Counted from the stretch's first letter, positions 22,570 to 32,881 are shown. The stretch: 64,000 nucleotides of DNA from Prorocentrum cordatum (GCA_963575745.1 CAUYUJ010000750.1:18501-82500); one strand, 5' to 3'. Numbers and translations: made by a program. The notes: a model not told the origin generated them from the sequence alone.

Positions 22570-24715
22570 GACTACGGAGCGTGTGAGGGGTGTGCCGAGA
22601 TGGGTGCCACTGGGGCATTCGGCGAAGCTCCCTATGGGGACATGAAACACGCGCGGGGCGTGCCGACATGGGTGGCGGAAACGCATGTGCGGGCCGCCAC
22701 TGGGGCCTCCAGTGGAGCTCCCTATGGGTCCCCGAAACATGATGCTGCTGCGGGGGGGGGGGGGGGGGCGGGATGGGTGGCGGAGACGCATGTAAGCGCC
22801 GCTACTGGGGCCTTCGGTGGAGCTCCCTATGGGGCCACGAAGCGCGTGAGGGGTGTACTGGGATGTGTGGCGGGGGCGCATGTGAGCGCCGCCACTGGGG
22901 CCTTCGGTGCAGCTCTCTATGGGGCCACGAAACGTGTGAGGGGTGTGCCGAATTGGGTGCGGGTGGTGACGCATGCGGGCGGTGCCACTGGGGCCTTCGG
23001 TGGAGCTCCCTATGGGGCCACGAAACCTGTTGTTGTGAGGGGCGTGCCGGGATGGGTGGCGGGGACGCATGTGAGCGCGGCCGCTGGGGCCTTCGGTGGA
23101 GCTCCCTATGGGGCCACGAAACGTGTGAGGGGTGTGCCGAATTGGGTGGGTGTGGGTGACGCATGTGAGCGCCGCCACTGGGGCCTCCGGTGGATGATGG
23201 GGCCACGAAACCTGTCAGGGATGTGCCGAAATTTGTATGCGGGACGCATGCGCATGTGAGCGCCGCCACTGGGGCCTTCGGTGGAGCTCCCTATGGGGCC
23301 ACGAAACGTGTGAGGGGTGTGCCGAATTGGGTGTGCGGGACGCATGCGGGCGGCAGCACTGGGGCCTTCGGTGGAGCTCCCTATGGGGCAACGAAACGTG
23401 TGAGGGGTGTGCCGCATTGGGTGTGGGTGACGCATGCGGGCGGCAGCACACTGGGCCTTCGGTGCGGCTCCTATGGGGCCCACAAACGTGTGAGGGGTGT
23501 GCCGAAATTGGGCGGGGGGGCGGGACGCATGCCGGGCGGCACCACTGGGGCCTTCGCGGGGCTCCCTATGGGTGCCACGAAACGTGTGAGGGGTGTGCCG
23601 AATTGGTGTGTCAGGCCGCATGCGGGCCGGCAGCACTGGGGGGGCCTTCGGAGGGGCTCCTATGGGGCCACGAACGTGTGAGGGGAGGTGCGAATTGGCG
23701 TGCGGGAACCATGCGGGCGGCAGCAGTGTGTCCTTCGGTGGGGGCTCCCTTGGGGCCACGAAACGTGTGAGGGGTGTGCCGATTGGGTGTGCGGGACGCA
23801 TGCGGGCGGCAGCACTGGGGCCTTCGGTGGGGCTCCCTATGGGGCCACGAAACGTGTGAGGGGTGTGCCGAATTGGGTGTGCGGGACGCATGCGGGCGGC
23901 AGCACTGGGGCCTTCGGTGGGGCTCCCTATGGGGCCACGAAAGCGTGTGAAGGGGTGTGCCGAATGGGTGTGCGGGACGCATGCGGGCGGCAGCACTGGG
24001 GCCTTCGGTGGAGCTCCCTATGGGGCCACGAACGTGTGAGGGGTGTGCCGAATTGGGTGTGCGGGACGCATGCGGGCACACACTGGGGCCTTCGGTGGGG
24101 CTCCCTATGGGGCCACGAAACGTGTGAGGGGGGGGACGGGACGCATGCGGGCAGCAGCAGCACTGGGGCCTTCCGGGGCGGCGCATTCATGGGGCCACGA
24201 ACGTGTGAGGGTCGGCTGCGAATATGTGAAACGTGTGAGGGGTGTGCCGAATTGGGTGTGCGGGAAGCATGCGGCGGCAGCACTGGGGCCTTCGGTGGAG
24301 CTCCCTATGGGGCCACGAAACGTGTGAGGGGTGTGCCGAATTGGGTGTGCGGGACGCATGCGGACGGCAGCACTGGGGCCTTCGGTGGAGCTCCCTGTGG
24401 GGCCACGAAACGTGTGAGGGGTGTGCCGAAATGGGTGTGCGGGACGCATGCGGACGGCAGCCATGGGGCCTTCGGTGGAGCTCCCTATGGGGCCACGAAA
24501 CGTGTGAGGGGTGTGCCGAAATGGGTGTGCGGGACGCATGCGGACGGCAGCACTGGGGCCTTCGGTGGAGCTCCCTATGGGGCCACGAAACGTGTGAGGG
24601 GTGTGCCGAATTGGGTGTGCGGGACGCATGCGGGCGGCAGCACTGGGGCCTTCGGTGGAGCTCCCTGTGGGGCCACGAAACGTGTGAGGGGTGTGCCGAA
24701 ATGGGTGTGGCAGGA
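22570..24715 (-). repeat. 90-bp tandem array, right arm, about 24 units
   Basis: Same unit as the left arm on the opposite strand (GCTCCCTATGGGGCCACGAA). Units between about 23450 and 24240 contain many 1-4 base insertions and deletions absent from the mirrored left-arm units. Confidence 0.95.
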
Positions 24716-24820
24716 GGAGGGGGGGGAGGAGGAGAGGAGGAGACGCGGGCCACCGTCTCTTCAAAACGAGGACCCAACACCACAGGATGGTTGGGAAAAA
24801 TACTTCCCATTGCGATGGCG

Positions 24821-25315
24821 ATGAGGGCGCTCTGTTGTGCCCGTACTGGCTGTCATGATTTGCGTGCCGAGAAACCTCGCGAATGATTTTCCTCACTGTC
24901 TACCAGCACGGCCAGCTCACAACTTGCCTAGAGTAGCGTTCCGAGAAACCTCACTCATATTTCTTCCTCTTGGAGAGCCAACAGGCTCCAGTGGGTGAGC
25001 TGGCCGTAGTCGTCTCCTCCGATTTGGGGTACCCGAACTTTTCCGCGAACATCCCGGTGCCATCCAGCATGGTCGTGGCTTCTGGCGCTCCTTTAGCCTC
25101 AGCAGGGAGAGGAGCGGGATGAGGAGGAGGACGAGGAACGGGGGCGACTTGCAAGATCCATTCCAGATGGCACACGGCGTCCTACCACGTTCAACGTGCT
25201 AGGGGGCGCAGTGGCGGAAATGCTGAAGCGCGCCGCCATCGTCGGTCCGACGTCGACGCCGGCCAGAGAGCAGACACCGAGGGGCGTTGGAACGTTTGGG
25301 GGATGGCGATTCAGA
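24821..25315. other. No gene recognised
   Basis: Unique DNA between the palindrome and a ladder repeat; no domain on either strand. Confidence 0.35.
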
Positions 25316-25319
25316 GCGT

Positions 25320-25845
25320 TTTTTGGGCCCTCTGGTGTCATTCGACGCCTTCCTGGGTCGTCAAAGGCGCATTTTGGTTCGTGAATCATCTTGGGCCTTG
25401 GGCCCCTCTGGGGCCGTCTTGTGGCCATCTGGGGCTGTTTTGGGTAGTTCCTGGGGCCCTCCGGGGCTGTGCAGGAGGTCTCGTCGGCCGTCTTGGGGCC
25501 CTCTTGGGTTTTTAATCGGGCCGTTCTGGGGCGATTTGGGAAGCCTCGGAGGCCATCTTGGACGCGTTGGAGGCCCAAAAAGCGTATTTGATGGGCCTCG
25601 GAGGTTGTCTCCCAAAGACGAATATTTGGAAATGCCCGTTTCCCGAAATGAATAGAGCGATGCTTGCTTGTTGAGGCCCTCTGGGAGGTCTCTCTTGGAG
25701 CTCCCTGGGAACGTCTTGGAAGCTCATAGGGCTGCCTTGAAATCATCTTGGGCCGCCTCGCTTCAATCTTGAGTCATACGGGCGCCACGTTGAGGCGTCT
25801 TGTAGCCTTTGGCGCACATTTCCAAGCCAGTTTGGGCCGTCCAGA
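25320..25845 (+). repeat. CTTGGGG ladder repeat L6
   Basis: About 500 bp of GGGGCCGTCTTG and GCCATCTTGGG blocks, more diverged at the right end. Confidence 0.8.
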
Positions 25846-26063
25846 TGCATTTCTGGGAGGGATGATGCCCCCCGCCCGTTTCGCCGGACCCCATCCCACC
25901 AAACCAGCAGGACTTGATTCCAGGGGGACGGGCTTGGAGAGGGGCAGTGGCCGCGGCCCGAGGTTGTGACCCGCTGATCGTCGAGGGCCGCCCGACCATC
26001 AATCGCGACCGGGCGAGCCGACCTCGCCGCCGCCGCGGCAATGGGAACGCAGGGAGGAGTTAT

Positions 26064-26393
26064 CGGGGGTGGACAGACCTCCTACCCTGACACGTCGAGT
26101 GGCGAATGGGCCGTTTTCGATCCGCGACAGGGCGCCGCGGCCATCATTCGGGGGAGCGTAAGACCCGGGTTTGCCGGGACTCGGGTTCGCAATCGTTTTT
26201 TGACGACCGCGACTCGGATTTTGACGAGGAGGAGTTTCGTGGGATGTCTGCAGCGGGAGGCCTCGTCAAAATGCAGGCTCGGCCTCGTCATTTTTTTGAC
26301 GACCTCGTCGGGGATTTCCGAGTCCCCCGTACCCGGGTCTTACGTCTCCCCGATAAAGGGTGGGGTACGAAAGGGAGGCTTGCCCACCGCCGA
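26064..26393 (+). mobile_element. Family B element, copy B1 (interrupted)
   Basis: Left end CGGGGGTGGACAGACCTCC and right end GGGAGGCTTGCCCACCGCC are inverted copies. It shares TGACACGTCGAGTGGCGAA and GGGCGCCGCGGCC with B2-B4. It is twice their length because element X1 sits inside it. Confidence 0.8.
26148..26353 (+). mobile_element. Family X element, copy X1, nested in B1
   Basis: Terminal inverted repeats TCGGGGGAGCGTAAGACCC (left) and GGGTCTTACGTCTCCCCGA (right), about 22 bp. The interior has further inverted pairs (GACCTCGTC blocks) and the block TTCGTGGGATGTCTGCAGCG, which recurs in X2. Confidence 0.75.
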
Positions 26394-26870
26394 AGTCAGA
26401 CCCCTCTCGCAGGCGATGTTTCTCCCCCAATCCCCGAGTTTCGCCCAAAAAGTTTGGCCGCTCAGAAAAATGGAAAAACCCTGGGATGCACCCCAAGGGG
26501 GCTATTCGGACGCACCCCTATCGAGGATGGGCACCCCCCCATCGTATATCCCAGGGTTGGGCCCCAAATTTCTGGTCCATTCGGAAACCCCACGAAGCCT
26601 GGGATAGGGGTCGACGTATCCCTTGTTACCCTCTGCAGCGTCCCACTGCAGAGTGGCACCACTGAACAACCGCGTCGCCCGGCCAGGGTCGCCCTGGGCC
26701 ATGGCACGGTGTGCGCGGTCTCGCGGCAGGCGCGTTGCGCCGGAGGCGTTCTGGCGGTTTCATCGCTCGCGCACGTGGCTCCCAGAGGCTTGGGTATTAA
26801 TCACACCTTCCTGCTCCCTGCTTGGCCGTGCTTTCTGATTGTTCGCGCGGTCGGGCAGGATTGTGCCAGC
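26394..26870. other. No gene recognised
   Basis: Unique DNA. Weak hairpin potential around CCTGGGAT (26490) and ATCCCAGG (26550). Confidence 0.35.
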
Positions 26871-26872
26871 TT

Positions 26873-27030
26873 GAAGTCGGGACTGTCCCTCTACAGGAGG
26901 AACCTTCCAAGATAGTGAAAACAAATCTGGGGGCGATGTTTTGAACATTTCTTGACCATTCTGCGGTATCTGTTGACTATGTTTGATTTGTCGTCCCAAA
27001 TTCTCCGTAGGGGTACACGCCCGACCTACT
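26873..27030 (+). mobile_element. Family A element, copy A3
   Basis: Left AAGTCGGGACTGTCCC with CTACAGGAGGAA; right TCCGTAGGGGTACACGCC and CCGACCTAC. The core is AT-rich. Confidence 0.8.
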
Positions 27031-27079
27031 GCCAGCTGAGACCGGAAGGGGAGCGTGGGCCTCGAGAGCCCCGCGGTTT

Positions 27080-27250
27080 CGGGGGTGGACAGACCTCTTT
27101 CCCTGACACGTCGAGTAGGGAGTTGTCCGTTCTCGGTTCTCCAGGGGGCGCCGCGGCCGTCAGTTTCCAGGCTTTGCGCTCGCCAGGTTTTGGCCCGAGG
27201 TCGTCTTCACTAGACCACGTGTTGCGAAAGAGGAGTCTGTCCATCCCCGA
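27080..27250 (+). mobile_element. Family B element, copy B2
   Basis: Left CGGGGGTGGACAGACCTC; right GAGGAGTCTGTCCATCCCC. The interior shares TGACACGTCGAGTAGG and GGGGGCGCCGCGGCCGTCA with B1 and B4. Confidence 0.85.
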
Positions 27251-27357
27251 CGGATGAGTTTTCAAGCTCACGTGCTGGGGCTCCCGTGGATCCGGCGCAA
27301 GGGCCTTCAGAGGACCTTCCCCGAGTCGCCCAGGGCCGCGACTCTTGACGTCGCCAG

Positions 27358-27514
27358 TTACCAGCCTCGAACGTATCCCTATCCCTAAGATTGACACGCC
27401 AAAAGGCGATGACAATCTTGGGGATTCGCCCTCAAAAAATAGGGAATCCCTAAGATTGGCATCGTGATGAGGAGGTGCCCAGCATACGGATAGGGATATG
27501 TTCCAGGCTGGTAA
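27358..27514. mobile_element. Foldback element Y
   Basis: Ends TTACCAGCCTCGAACGTATC and its imperfect complement (GATATGTTCCAGGCTGGTAA) frame a 157-bp stretch. Inside, TCCCTAAGATTG occurs in direct orientation near 27385 and 27446, with CAATCTTGGGGA between. Single copy here, so mobility is inferred from structure only. Confidence 0.6.
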
Positions 27515-27553
27515 GCCAGGCCAGGGGGGCATCAGCTGTTCCTGGCCTCCTCT

Positions 27554-27770
27554 TAAGTCGGGCGTGTCCCTCTACAGGAGGGAGATTGAGAAATAGTAAA
27601 AAAGATCGTCTGGGCCACCGATTCTTTTTGGACCATTTCTAGGCGGCCTCAAGTCTGGGGACGATTTTTGAGTAAGTCTGGGGACGATTGTTGAGTATTT
27701 TAAAGTGTGTTTGGACATGTTGTTTGATGATTTTCATGTTTCGTCCGAGCTGAGGACACGCCCCACCTGA
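27554..27770 (+). mobile_element. Family A element, copy A4 (with internal duplication)
   Basis: Left TAAGTCGGGCGTGTCCC; right ACACGCCCCACCTGAG. It is longer than usual because AAGTCTGGGGACGATT is present twice in tandem (27654-27695). Confidence 0.8.
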
Positions 27771-28008
27771 GCCTACTGGGGCCCTGACCGAAGGATGAAC
27801 AAGGCGGACTACAGGCTCACCCGTGGGCGGCACCGCCATGGAGATTTGGTGTTTTTTTTTCCGCAGCGTCTCCCACGGGCAGGCACCTCCTTGACGTTTT
27901 ATCTAGGCTGTTATCGAGCACGCGTCGGCCAGTTCAGCGACGTCCATGCAGGGGCCGCGGCCTCCCGGGTTCCGGAGCTCCCGGAGAGAGCCCCGCAGGG
28001 GCTGGGCT

Positions 28009-28168
28009 CAAGTCGGGCCTGTCCTTCTACAGGGGGGATATTCAAAAATAGTCAAGACATAGTCTGGGGACAATTGTTTGACAATGTTTTGACTATTTTC
28101 GAGCATGTTTGGAGTATTGTTTATGATTCGTCCAAAAACCGCCTGTAGGGGGGGACGCCCAACCTAAG
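28009..28168 (+). mobile_element. Family A element, copy A5
   Basis: Left AAGTCGGGCCTGTCC with TCTACAGGGGGG; right CCGCCTGTAGGGGGGGACG and AACCTAAG. The core has CAAAAATAGTCAAGACATAG. Confidence 0.85.
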
Positions 28169-28285
28169 ACTAGGCAGGGGCGCGCGCAGGGCGTCCTGTC
28201 GCGGTGCGGCGCTGCGGGGCCAGGGCCACCAAAGCGTTTGGCTGCTGCAGGCCTCCCGAGTGGACTCCGAGTTTCCGAGCACCTG

Positions 28286-28443
28286 GGGGGGCGGAGGATC
28301 GCGCCGCGTGGCCGCGGCGTCGGCGATGGGGCTGGCTGTGGAGCCCGATCTTCCTCAAGCCGACGGCGCCGATGCATCGCTGACGTCGCCGATGCCTCGG
28401 CGATGCGGCACGACCTTCCGACATCATCTAGTCGGACCCCATT
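28286..28443 (+). mobile_element. Family O element, copy O1
   Basis: Ends GCGGAGGATCGCGCCGC (left) and the diverged complement ending GTCGGACCCCAT (right). The interior is rich in GCCGATGCATCG-type motifs. Related to O2 and O3. Confidence 0.65.
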
Positions 28444-28824
28444 CAGGAAACCTCCGTGCGCTCGCTTCATGTGTGTGTGTGTGTGTGCATGTCCAGGGAA
28501 GCTGCATTAGCATAACTGCACGAGGGAGGTTTGGCAGGGGATAGTTGCAGAGGTAAAGGATGTCTTCCAGCGGGGCCGCTCCGTGGGGAGTCACTTGCTT
28601 GCGTTTTGGGGGCCTCCATTGACCCCAACGCTTTTTCACTCAATAGATGGTTCCCCGCAAGTTTCTAAGTTGATTAACTCTGCTGAACACTCAAGCCCAC
28701 GAATTGGAACTGTTTGAACTACCAGGCCCAATAAGTCTCAAACACATGCTCTTCAATGCACACACACACTTCCACATCCAGACTGTCCATTGAGGTTTAA
28801 TCGGCGTCACCCCAACCTACTCAT
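28444..28824. other. No gene; short (GT)n tract
   Basis: TGTGTGTGTGTGTGTGTG at about 28470. Otherwise unique and somewhat AT-richer DNA. Confidence 0.4.
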
Positions 28825-29016
28825 GCTATGTGTGCGTCGCCCCCCCCCAGGGGCGACGCGGGCACCGAGAAATCTTATAGTATGTGCGTCGTGGCGGGCG
28901 CTTTCTGGCCACACCGCTCGGGAAACAATATACTACAAGATGGCTATACTATCTGTTCGGGTTGGACGCGGGCCTCCAGAGAGGACATATCGAATTAGTA
29001 TGTCAATGTGCGTCCC
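28825..29016 (+). repeat. Dispersed repeat family G, copy G1
   Basis: 192-bp block closely matching G2 at 34673. It starts with TATGTGTGCGTCGCC forming a hairpin with GGGGCGACGC, repeats TAGTATGTGCGTCG 50 bp in, has GGGCGCTTTCTGGCCAC, and ends TGTCAATGTGCGTCCC. The ends are direct rather than inverted. Confidence 0.75.
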
Positions 29017-29171
29017 ATGCGATTTCCACACCCAGGAGTGCTGGACAAGTCTTGCTTGCCGCAGGCCCCTCCTTCAACAGTCCAGGAGTTCTTCTTCAAA
29101 CACGTCTGTGTGCCCCGTGGCGCTGCCGTTCCAAGTCGATAGCGTCGTCATCGCTGCTGCCCTCGCAAGTG

Positions 29172-29355
29172 GGGAGGAGGAGGAGGAGGAGGAGGAGGAG
29201 GAGGAGGAGGAGGAGAGGGAAGGAAGAGGAGGAGGAGGAGGAGGAGGAGGAGGAGGAGGAGAGGGGAGGAGGAGGAGGAGGAGGAGGAGGAGGAGGAGGA
29301 GGAGGAGGAGGAGGAGGAGGAGGAAAGGAGGAGGAGGAGGAGGAGGAGGAGCAGC
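29172..29355. repeat. (GGA)n array
   Basis: About 180 bp almost pure GGA with two AGGGA interruptions. Surrounding frames are repeat artefacts. Confidence 0.9.
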
Positions 29356-30120
29356 ACCATTGCATTCTCACACTTCCCAGGGCTCCCAGGTCCAGAGAGT
29401 GTGCTAGGAGGGTCGGGGGTTGGTTGCTCACACCTCCACACCTGCCAGGCCCGGCCAGAGTGACGGGAGCGTGCGGCACGAGGCGGACCCCCTCGGGGCT
29501 TCCGAGGCCCAGCACGTGCGGCAGGGGCTCGGTGCCCTCTCCGTTGCCAGGCCTTGCCTGGCCTGGCGCAGGCTTCCCGGGGCCAGAGGGTCCCAGAACT
29601 TCGACGTCGTGATGTTTTTGTTGCCACACCTTCCCCCGGGGCCCCACGGGCCCCGAGAGTCAGAAAGCTGTCCAGACACCCGCTGCCGCGAGATTCTTGT
29701 CGCGACGCGAAGAAGGCAAGAGAGTGTTGAAAGGGCATGCGGTTGTTTATCTTTTGGAGCCGCCTTGGCGCCCTCACAGAGCGGCGCGCCGTTCCAGATC
29801 CCAGGTCCCCCCGCGTCCAGGTGGTGGGGGCACAGCGTGGCAGCCTTCAAGATGTTGAGCAAAGATTTTGTCTTGTTTTCTCGTTTGCGGTTCATACTAC
29901 TGTCCTTCGCACGGGTGCATATGTGTGTGTGTGCGATTTGAGTCCGAGAGCTCTCAGCAGTTTACAGTCGACAAGTTCGGCTTAGGATGCCAGGCCGAGG
30001 CGGACTGCGACATACATGTTGCCGTTGTCGCAGTGCGGTGCTGTTGTCGGCACCGTAGATACGTCACCGCCCGAACACCCGAACACGTGGTGGCTCAAGA
30101 GGCGCGCTTGGCTTCAGCTT
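29356..30120. other. No gene recognised
   Basis: Unique DNA. A short TGTGTGTGTG tract lies at 29921. No domain seen on either strand. Confidence 0.35.
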
Positions 30121-30124
30121 TTCG

Positions 30125-30410
30125 ATGACACAGGCCACTGCCGCCCTCTCGCCACTCCCTCTACTTCATGCCGCTGTCGACTGGATGTCGGCGGCGATGC
30201 GGCAGCACGGCCACCAGCAAAGGTTGCTGTATCGGCTGCCGCTGGCGAGCGCGGAGCCGCCGAGCGAGGCGGCAGAGCGTCCGCACGGCTGCCGGCGCAG
30301 CCGGCGGCGGCCTGCCGACGCGGAGCCGGCGAGCGATGCCGGCGAGGCCCGGGGCGAGCTTTCGGACCTGAGGCGGCTGGCCTGTGGCGCGGCGGCGCCC
30401 AGCATGATGG
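30125..30410 (+). CDS. Possible exon, unknown protein
   Basis: The frame from the ATG at 30125 reads MTQATAALSPLPLLHAAV, then MRQHGHQQRLLYRLPLASAE and later EARGELSDLRRLACGAAAP. From about 30190 nearly every codon ends in G or C. This differs from the surrounding non-coding DNA and resembles the GC3-biased frames at 19662 and 45425. The frame then runs into a His/Thr-rich hairpin stem and the GGA array, where coding meaning is lost. No domain is recognised. A chance open frame in GC-rich DNA cannot be excluded. Confidence 0.3.
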
Positions 30411-30576
30411 GCCTGTTTTCCACCACCACCACCACAATAAGATGGAGGGGGGGAAGGAGGAGGAGGAGGAGGAGGAGGAGGAGGATACGAAGGAGGAGGA
30501 GGAGGAGGAGGAGGAGGAGGAGGACTCCCTCCCCCTCCAACTGATGGTGGTGGTGGTGGAAATCAGGCCCATCACA
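30400..30576. repeat. Hairpin with a (GGA)n loop
   Basis: Left stem GATGGGCCTGTTTTCCACC (30407) with CACCACCACC pairs with the right stem GGTGGTGGTGGTGGAAATC and CAGGCCCATC (30548-30575). The loop is a GGA array at 30455-30532. Confidence 0.75.
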
Positions 30577-30647
30577 GCAGCTGCAGCAGACTGTCGCTGG
30601 GTGTGCTGCTGGTCGATGGCGTGGGGATCAGTGGGAGGTTTCGTCTC

Positions 30648-30867
30648 GGGGCTCCCAGCATCGAGGAGCCGTGAGGCTCGAGCACGCCCGAGTTCGGGTT
30701 GGCCGACGCTCTTCGGCGGTGCCGTCCTGAGTGTTGACGGTCCAGCGTTCGTGGGATGTCTGCAGCGGGGGTCCGCGTCAAGTTTCAGAGTGTGTCTGAA
30801 CAATTCCTTGGCGGCCCAGTGAGGTCAACCCGCGCTTTCCGAACCCGTGTCTTACGTCTCCCCGACA
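30648..30867 (+). mobile_element. Family X element, copy X2 (boundaries approximate)
   Basis: Contains GTTCGTGGGATGTCTGCAGCG (30750) and ends TGTCTTACGTCTCCCCGA, as X1 does. The left end is diverged and only tentatively placed at CTCGGGGCTCCC. Confidence 0.55.
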
Positions 30868-30990
30868 TGCGAAATTGTTTTCGCAACCGCCAACGCGCAC
30901 AGAAGTTATAGTCTGCATTCTTACGTCTACCCGTCATGCGAAATTGTTTTCGCAACCGCCACCGCGCACAGAAGTTATAGTCTGCATTAT
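30849..30990 (+). repeat. 72-bp tandem duplication
   Basis: TTACGTCTCCCCGACATGCG, AAATTGTTTTCGCAACCGCC and AGAAGTTATAGTCTGCATT occur twice in succession with only a few mismatches. The first copy begins inside the end of X2. Confidence 0.85.
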
Positions 30991-31137
30991 TTGGGTAGGT
31001 TCGAGCGGGAAACGTTCAACAGCGGCATGCACTCTACATTTGATCCAGGGCGTCGGGTGCCCACGTCCCCCCCCCCCAGATGGTAGGGGTCCCAGGGTTC
31101 CCACGTCTCTCCCCCAGATGGTATGGGGGGGGGCGGC

Positions 31138-31197
31138 GGGCACGACGACGGCGACGACGACAGCGGCGACGACGGCGACGAAGGCGAAGACGACGGG

Positions 31198-31251
<54 letters not shown>

Positions 31252-31285
31252 GTTGACGACGGCGGCGACGACGACTTTGCTAAGC

Positions 31286-31327
<42 letters not shown>

Positions 31328-31345
31328 TCGTGAAGACGACGACGA
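31138..31345. repeat. (GAC)n array
   Basis: About 200 bp of GACGAC repeats with GGC interruptions. Frames read poly-Asp, poly-Thr or poly-Arg and mean nothing. Confidence 0.9.
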
Positions 31346-31379
31346 TGACGGCGCTGCCTTTGCTGACGACTACGCCAGA

Positions 31380-31620
31380 GACACGCGCCCAAAGCGCGCA
31401 CGCGCAGGCACGCACGCACACACGCACAAACACAACCACCACGCAGCACACCAACAGGGGGGGGGTACACGCACGCACGTGCGCAAACCACCACACCACA
31501 GCACACCACACCACGCCACACCCACAGGGGGGCGGCGGGGGGACACGCATGCACGCATGCACGTGCGCAAACCACCCGTCCACACCACAGCACAGCACAC
31601 CACAGGGGGAGGGGGGGGGG
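31380..31620. repeat. CA-rich low-complexity tract
   Basis: CACGCACGCACACA-type runs with ACCACACC blocks and poly-G interruptions. No gene. Confidence 0.8.
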
Positions 31621-31732
31621 GCACCCATCATGGGGGGGGGCTGGACACCACGCCATCTGGTTGGGGGAGGACAGACCCTGGACCATATATAGCCAGCGAT
31701 GGCTCTTTTGCTTTATAGTATGTAGACGTATG

Positions 31733-31815
31733 TATGTATGTATGTATGTATATATATATATATATATGTATATATATAACATATATAAATACGCATACGC
31801 ATACACATACACATG
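31733..31815. repeat. TATG/TA microsatellite
   Basis: TATGTATGTATG followed by TATATATA and CATACACATA. The most AT-rich point of the window. Confidence 0.9.
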
Positions 31816-32095
31816 CACACATCATGTGTGCGTCTCCAAGACTCTTGGGGGGGGGGGCTCTCTGTCCCGGCACCTGCTGGACTCAGCGGCGCTGGGCGTT
31901 CGCGTCATATGGGGAGGGGGGGGGGCTGCGATGGCGATGCCGGGGGGGGGGGGGGGGCGGCAGCGAGGGCTGCAGAGCAGGAGCCCTCCCGGGCCCCCTC
32001 GAGGAGCCTTTTTTTGAGGACTGAAAAGGGGCTGAAAAGGGGGCCTCTGGGGCCCGAGAAGTGCACCTGCCTCCCCCCCCATGCATCGCTCCCCT

Positions 32096-32256
32096 TCAGT
32101 CGGGGCGGTCCATCTACAGGGGGAAAACTCAAAAATAGTCAAACAATAGTAGGGGGACTTTTTGTTGAGCATCGTCTGAGCATTTTGGAGTACTGCTTGA
32201 GTGTTTTTTCTCTTTTTCGTCGAAAATCCCCCTGCAGGGGGACTCGCCCGACCTGA
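32096..32256 (+). mobile_element. Family A element, copy A6
   Basis: Left CAGTCGGGGCGGTCC with CTACAGGGGGAAAA; right TCCCCCTGCAGGGGGACTC and CCGACCTGA. The core has CAAAAATAGTCAAACAATAG. Confidence 0.85.
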
Positions 32257-32435
32257 CGCTCCCCCCATGGATCACCACCCACCGAACCGCCCCAGCCCAA
32301 CTCGAAGGCCCCAGCTTGGCCTCCGTTTCCGGGGGGAGGGGGGGGGGGGGGCGCGGAACCGGGGAGAGCCTGCACCCCGATGGAGGAGCACAGGGAGAAA
32401 CCGTTTTGACCCCCATGGGAGAAACACTTGTTTTA

Positions 32436-32600
32436 GGAGGGCACCAACTATACACCAACACCGATCCTGGCCCAGGATCACCCTGGGCCCAGGATCGGTG
32501 TATACGCCCTCCTGCCTTGCGCAAGAAGGCATATACACCGATCCTGGGCCCAGGGTGATCCTGGGCCAGGATCGGTGTTGGTGTATAGTTGGTGCCCTCC
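32436..32600. mobile_element. Foldback element F1, near-perfect 72-bp arms
   Basis: The left arm from GGAGGGCACCAACTATACAC is exactly mirrored by the right arm ending TATAGTTGGTGCCCTCC, with GATCCTGGGCCCAGG blocks in between. The small loop TGCCTTGCGCAAGAAGG is itself weakly self-complementary. F2 at 44150 has the same plan with a different sequence. Confidence 0.9.
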
Positions 32601-32881
32601 GATTTTTTTGGGTCTGCGGGTCGAGAGCGGGCCTCTTCCGGTTAAGAGCTGGGCGGGGCGCGCAGAGCACGAATTGGGGAGACAGGGCGCGGGCGGGTGG
32701 GGCCTCAGGCGGCCGGAGGGTGCAGGCGGTGCCGAAGAGCTTGCACAGGAAGAGGTACGCCTCGGACAGGAGCCGGAGGCGAAGTCCCGGAGGGAGGGCG
32801 AAGTGGTCCCATTGCAGAAACACGTGTGGAACCCGTACCCCTCCACCCCCCAGCCCGAAATTTGGGTCTTCGGGTTCGGTT

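Larger units (their letters stand above)
20750..24820. repeat. Giant inverted repeat (palindrome) of a 90-bp satellite
   Basis: Left arm (20750-22460) and right arm (22570-24820) are reverse complements. Individual variants are mirrored: the insertion CAACAACAGG at about 22002 pairs with CCTGTTGTTG at about 23027, and a shortened unit at 21825-21850 pairs with one at 23190-23215. Both give a symmetry centre near 22517. The outermost 60 bp outside the arrays (CCCAACCATCCTGTGGG left, its complement right at about 24776) are also mirrored. The arms therefore arose by inverted duplication of an already diversified array. The right arm is about 0.5 kb longer. Confidence 0.95.

Noticed and set aside
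20740-24824. Long open frames over the palindrome encoding a 30-residue repeat (ATKRVRGVPNWVCG type)
   Set aside because: The unit is 90 bp, a multiple of three, so any stop-free frame stays open. Several frames on both strands are equally long, and the right arm indels break the phase without effect on openness.
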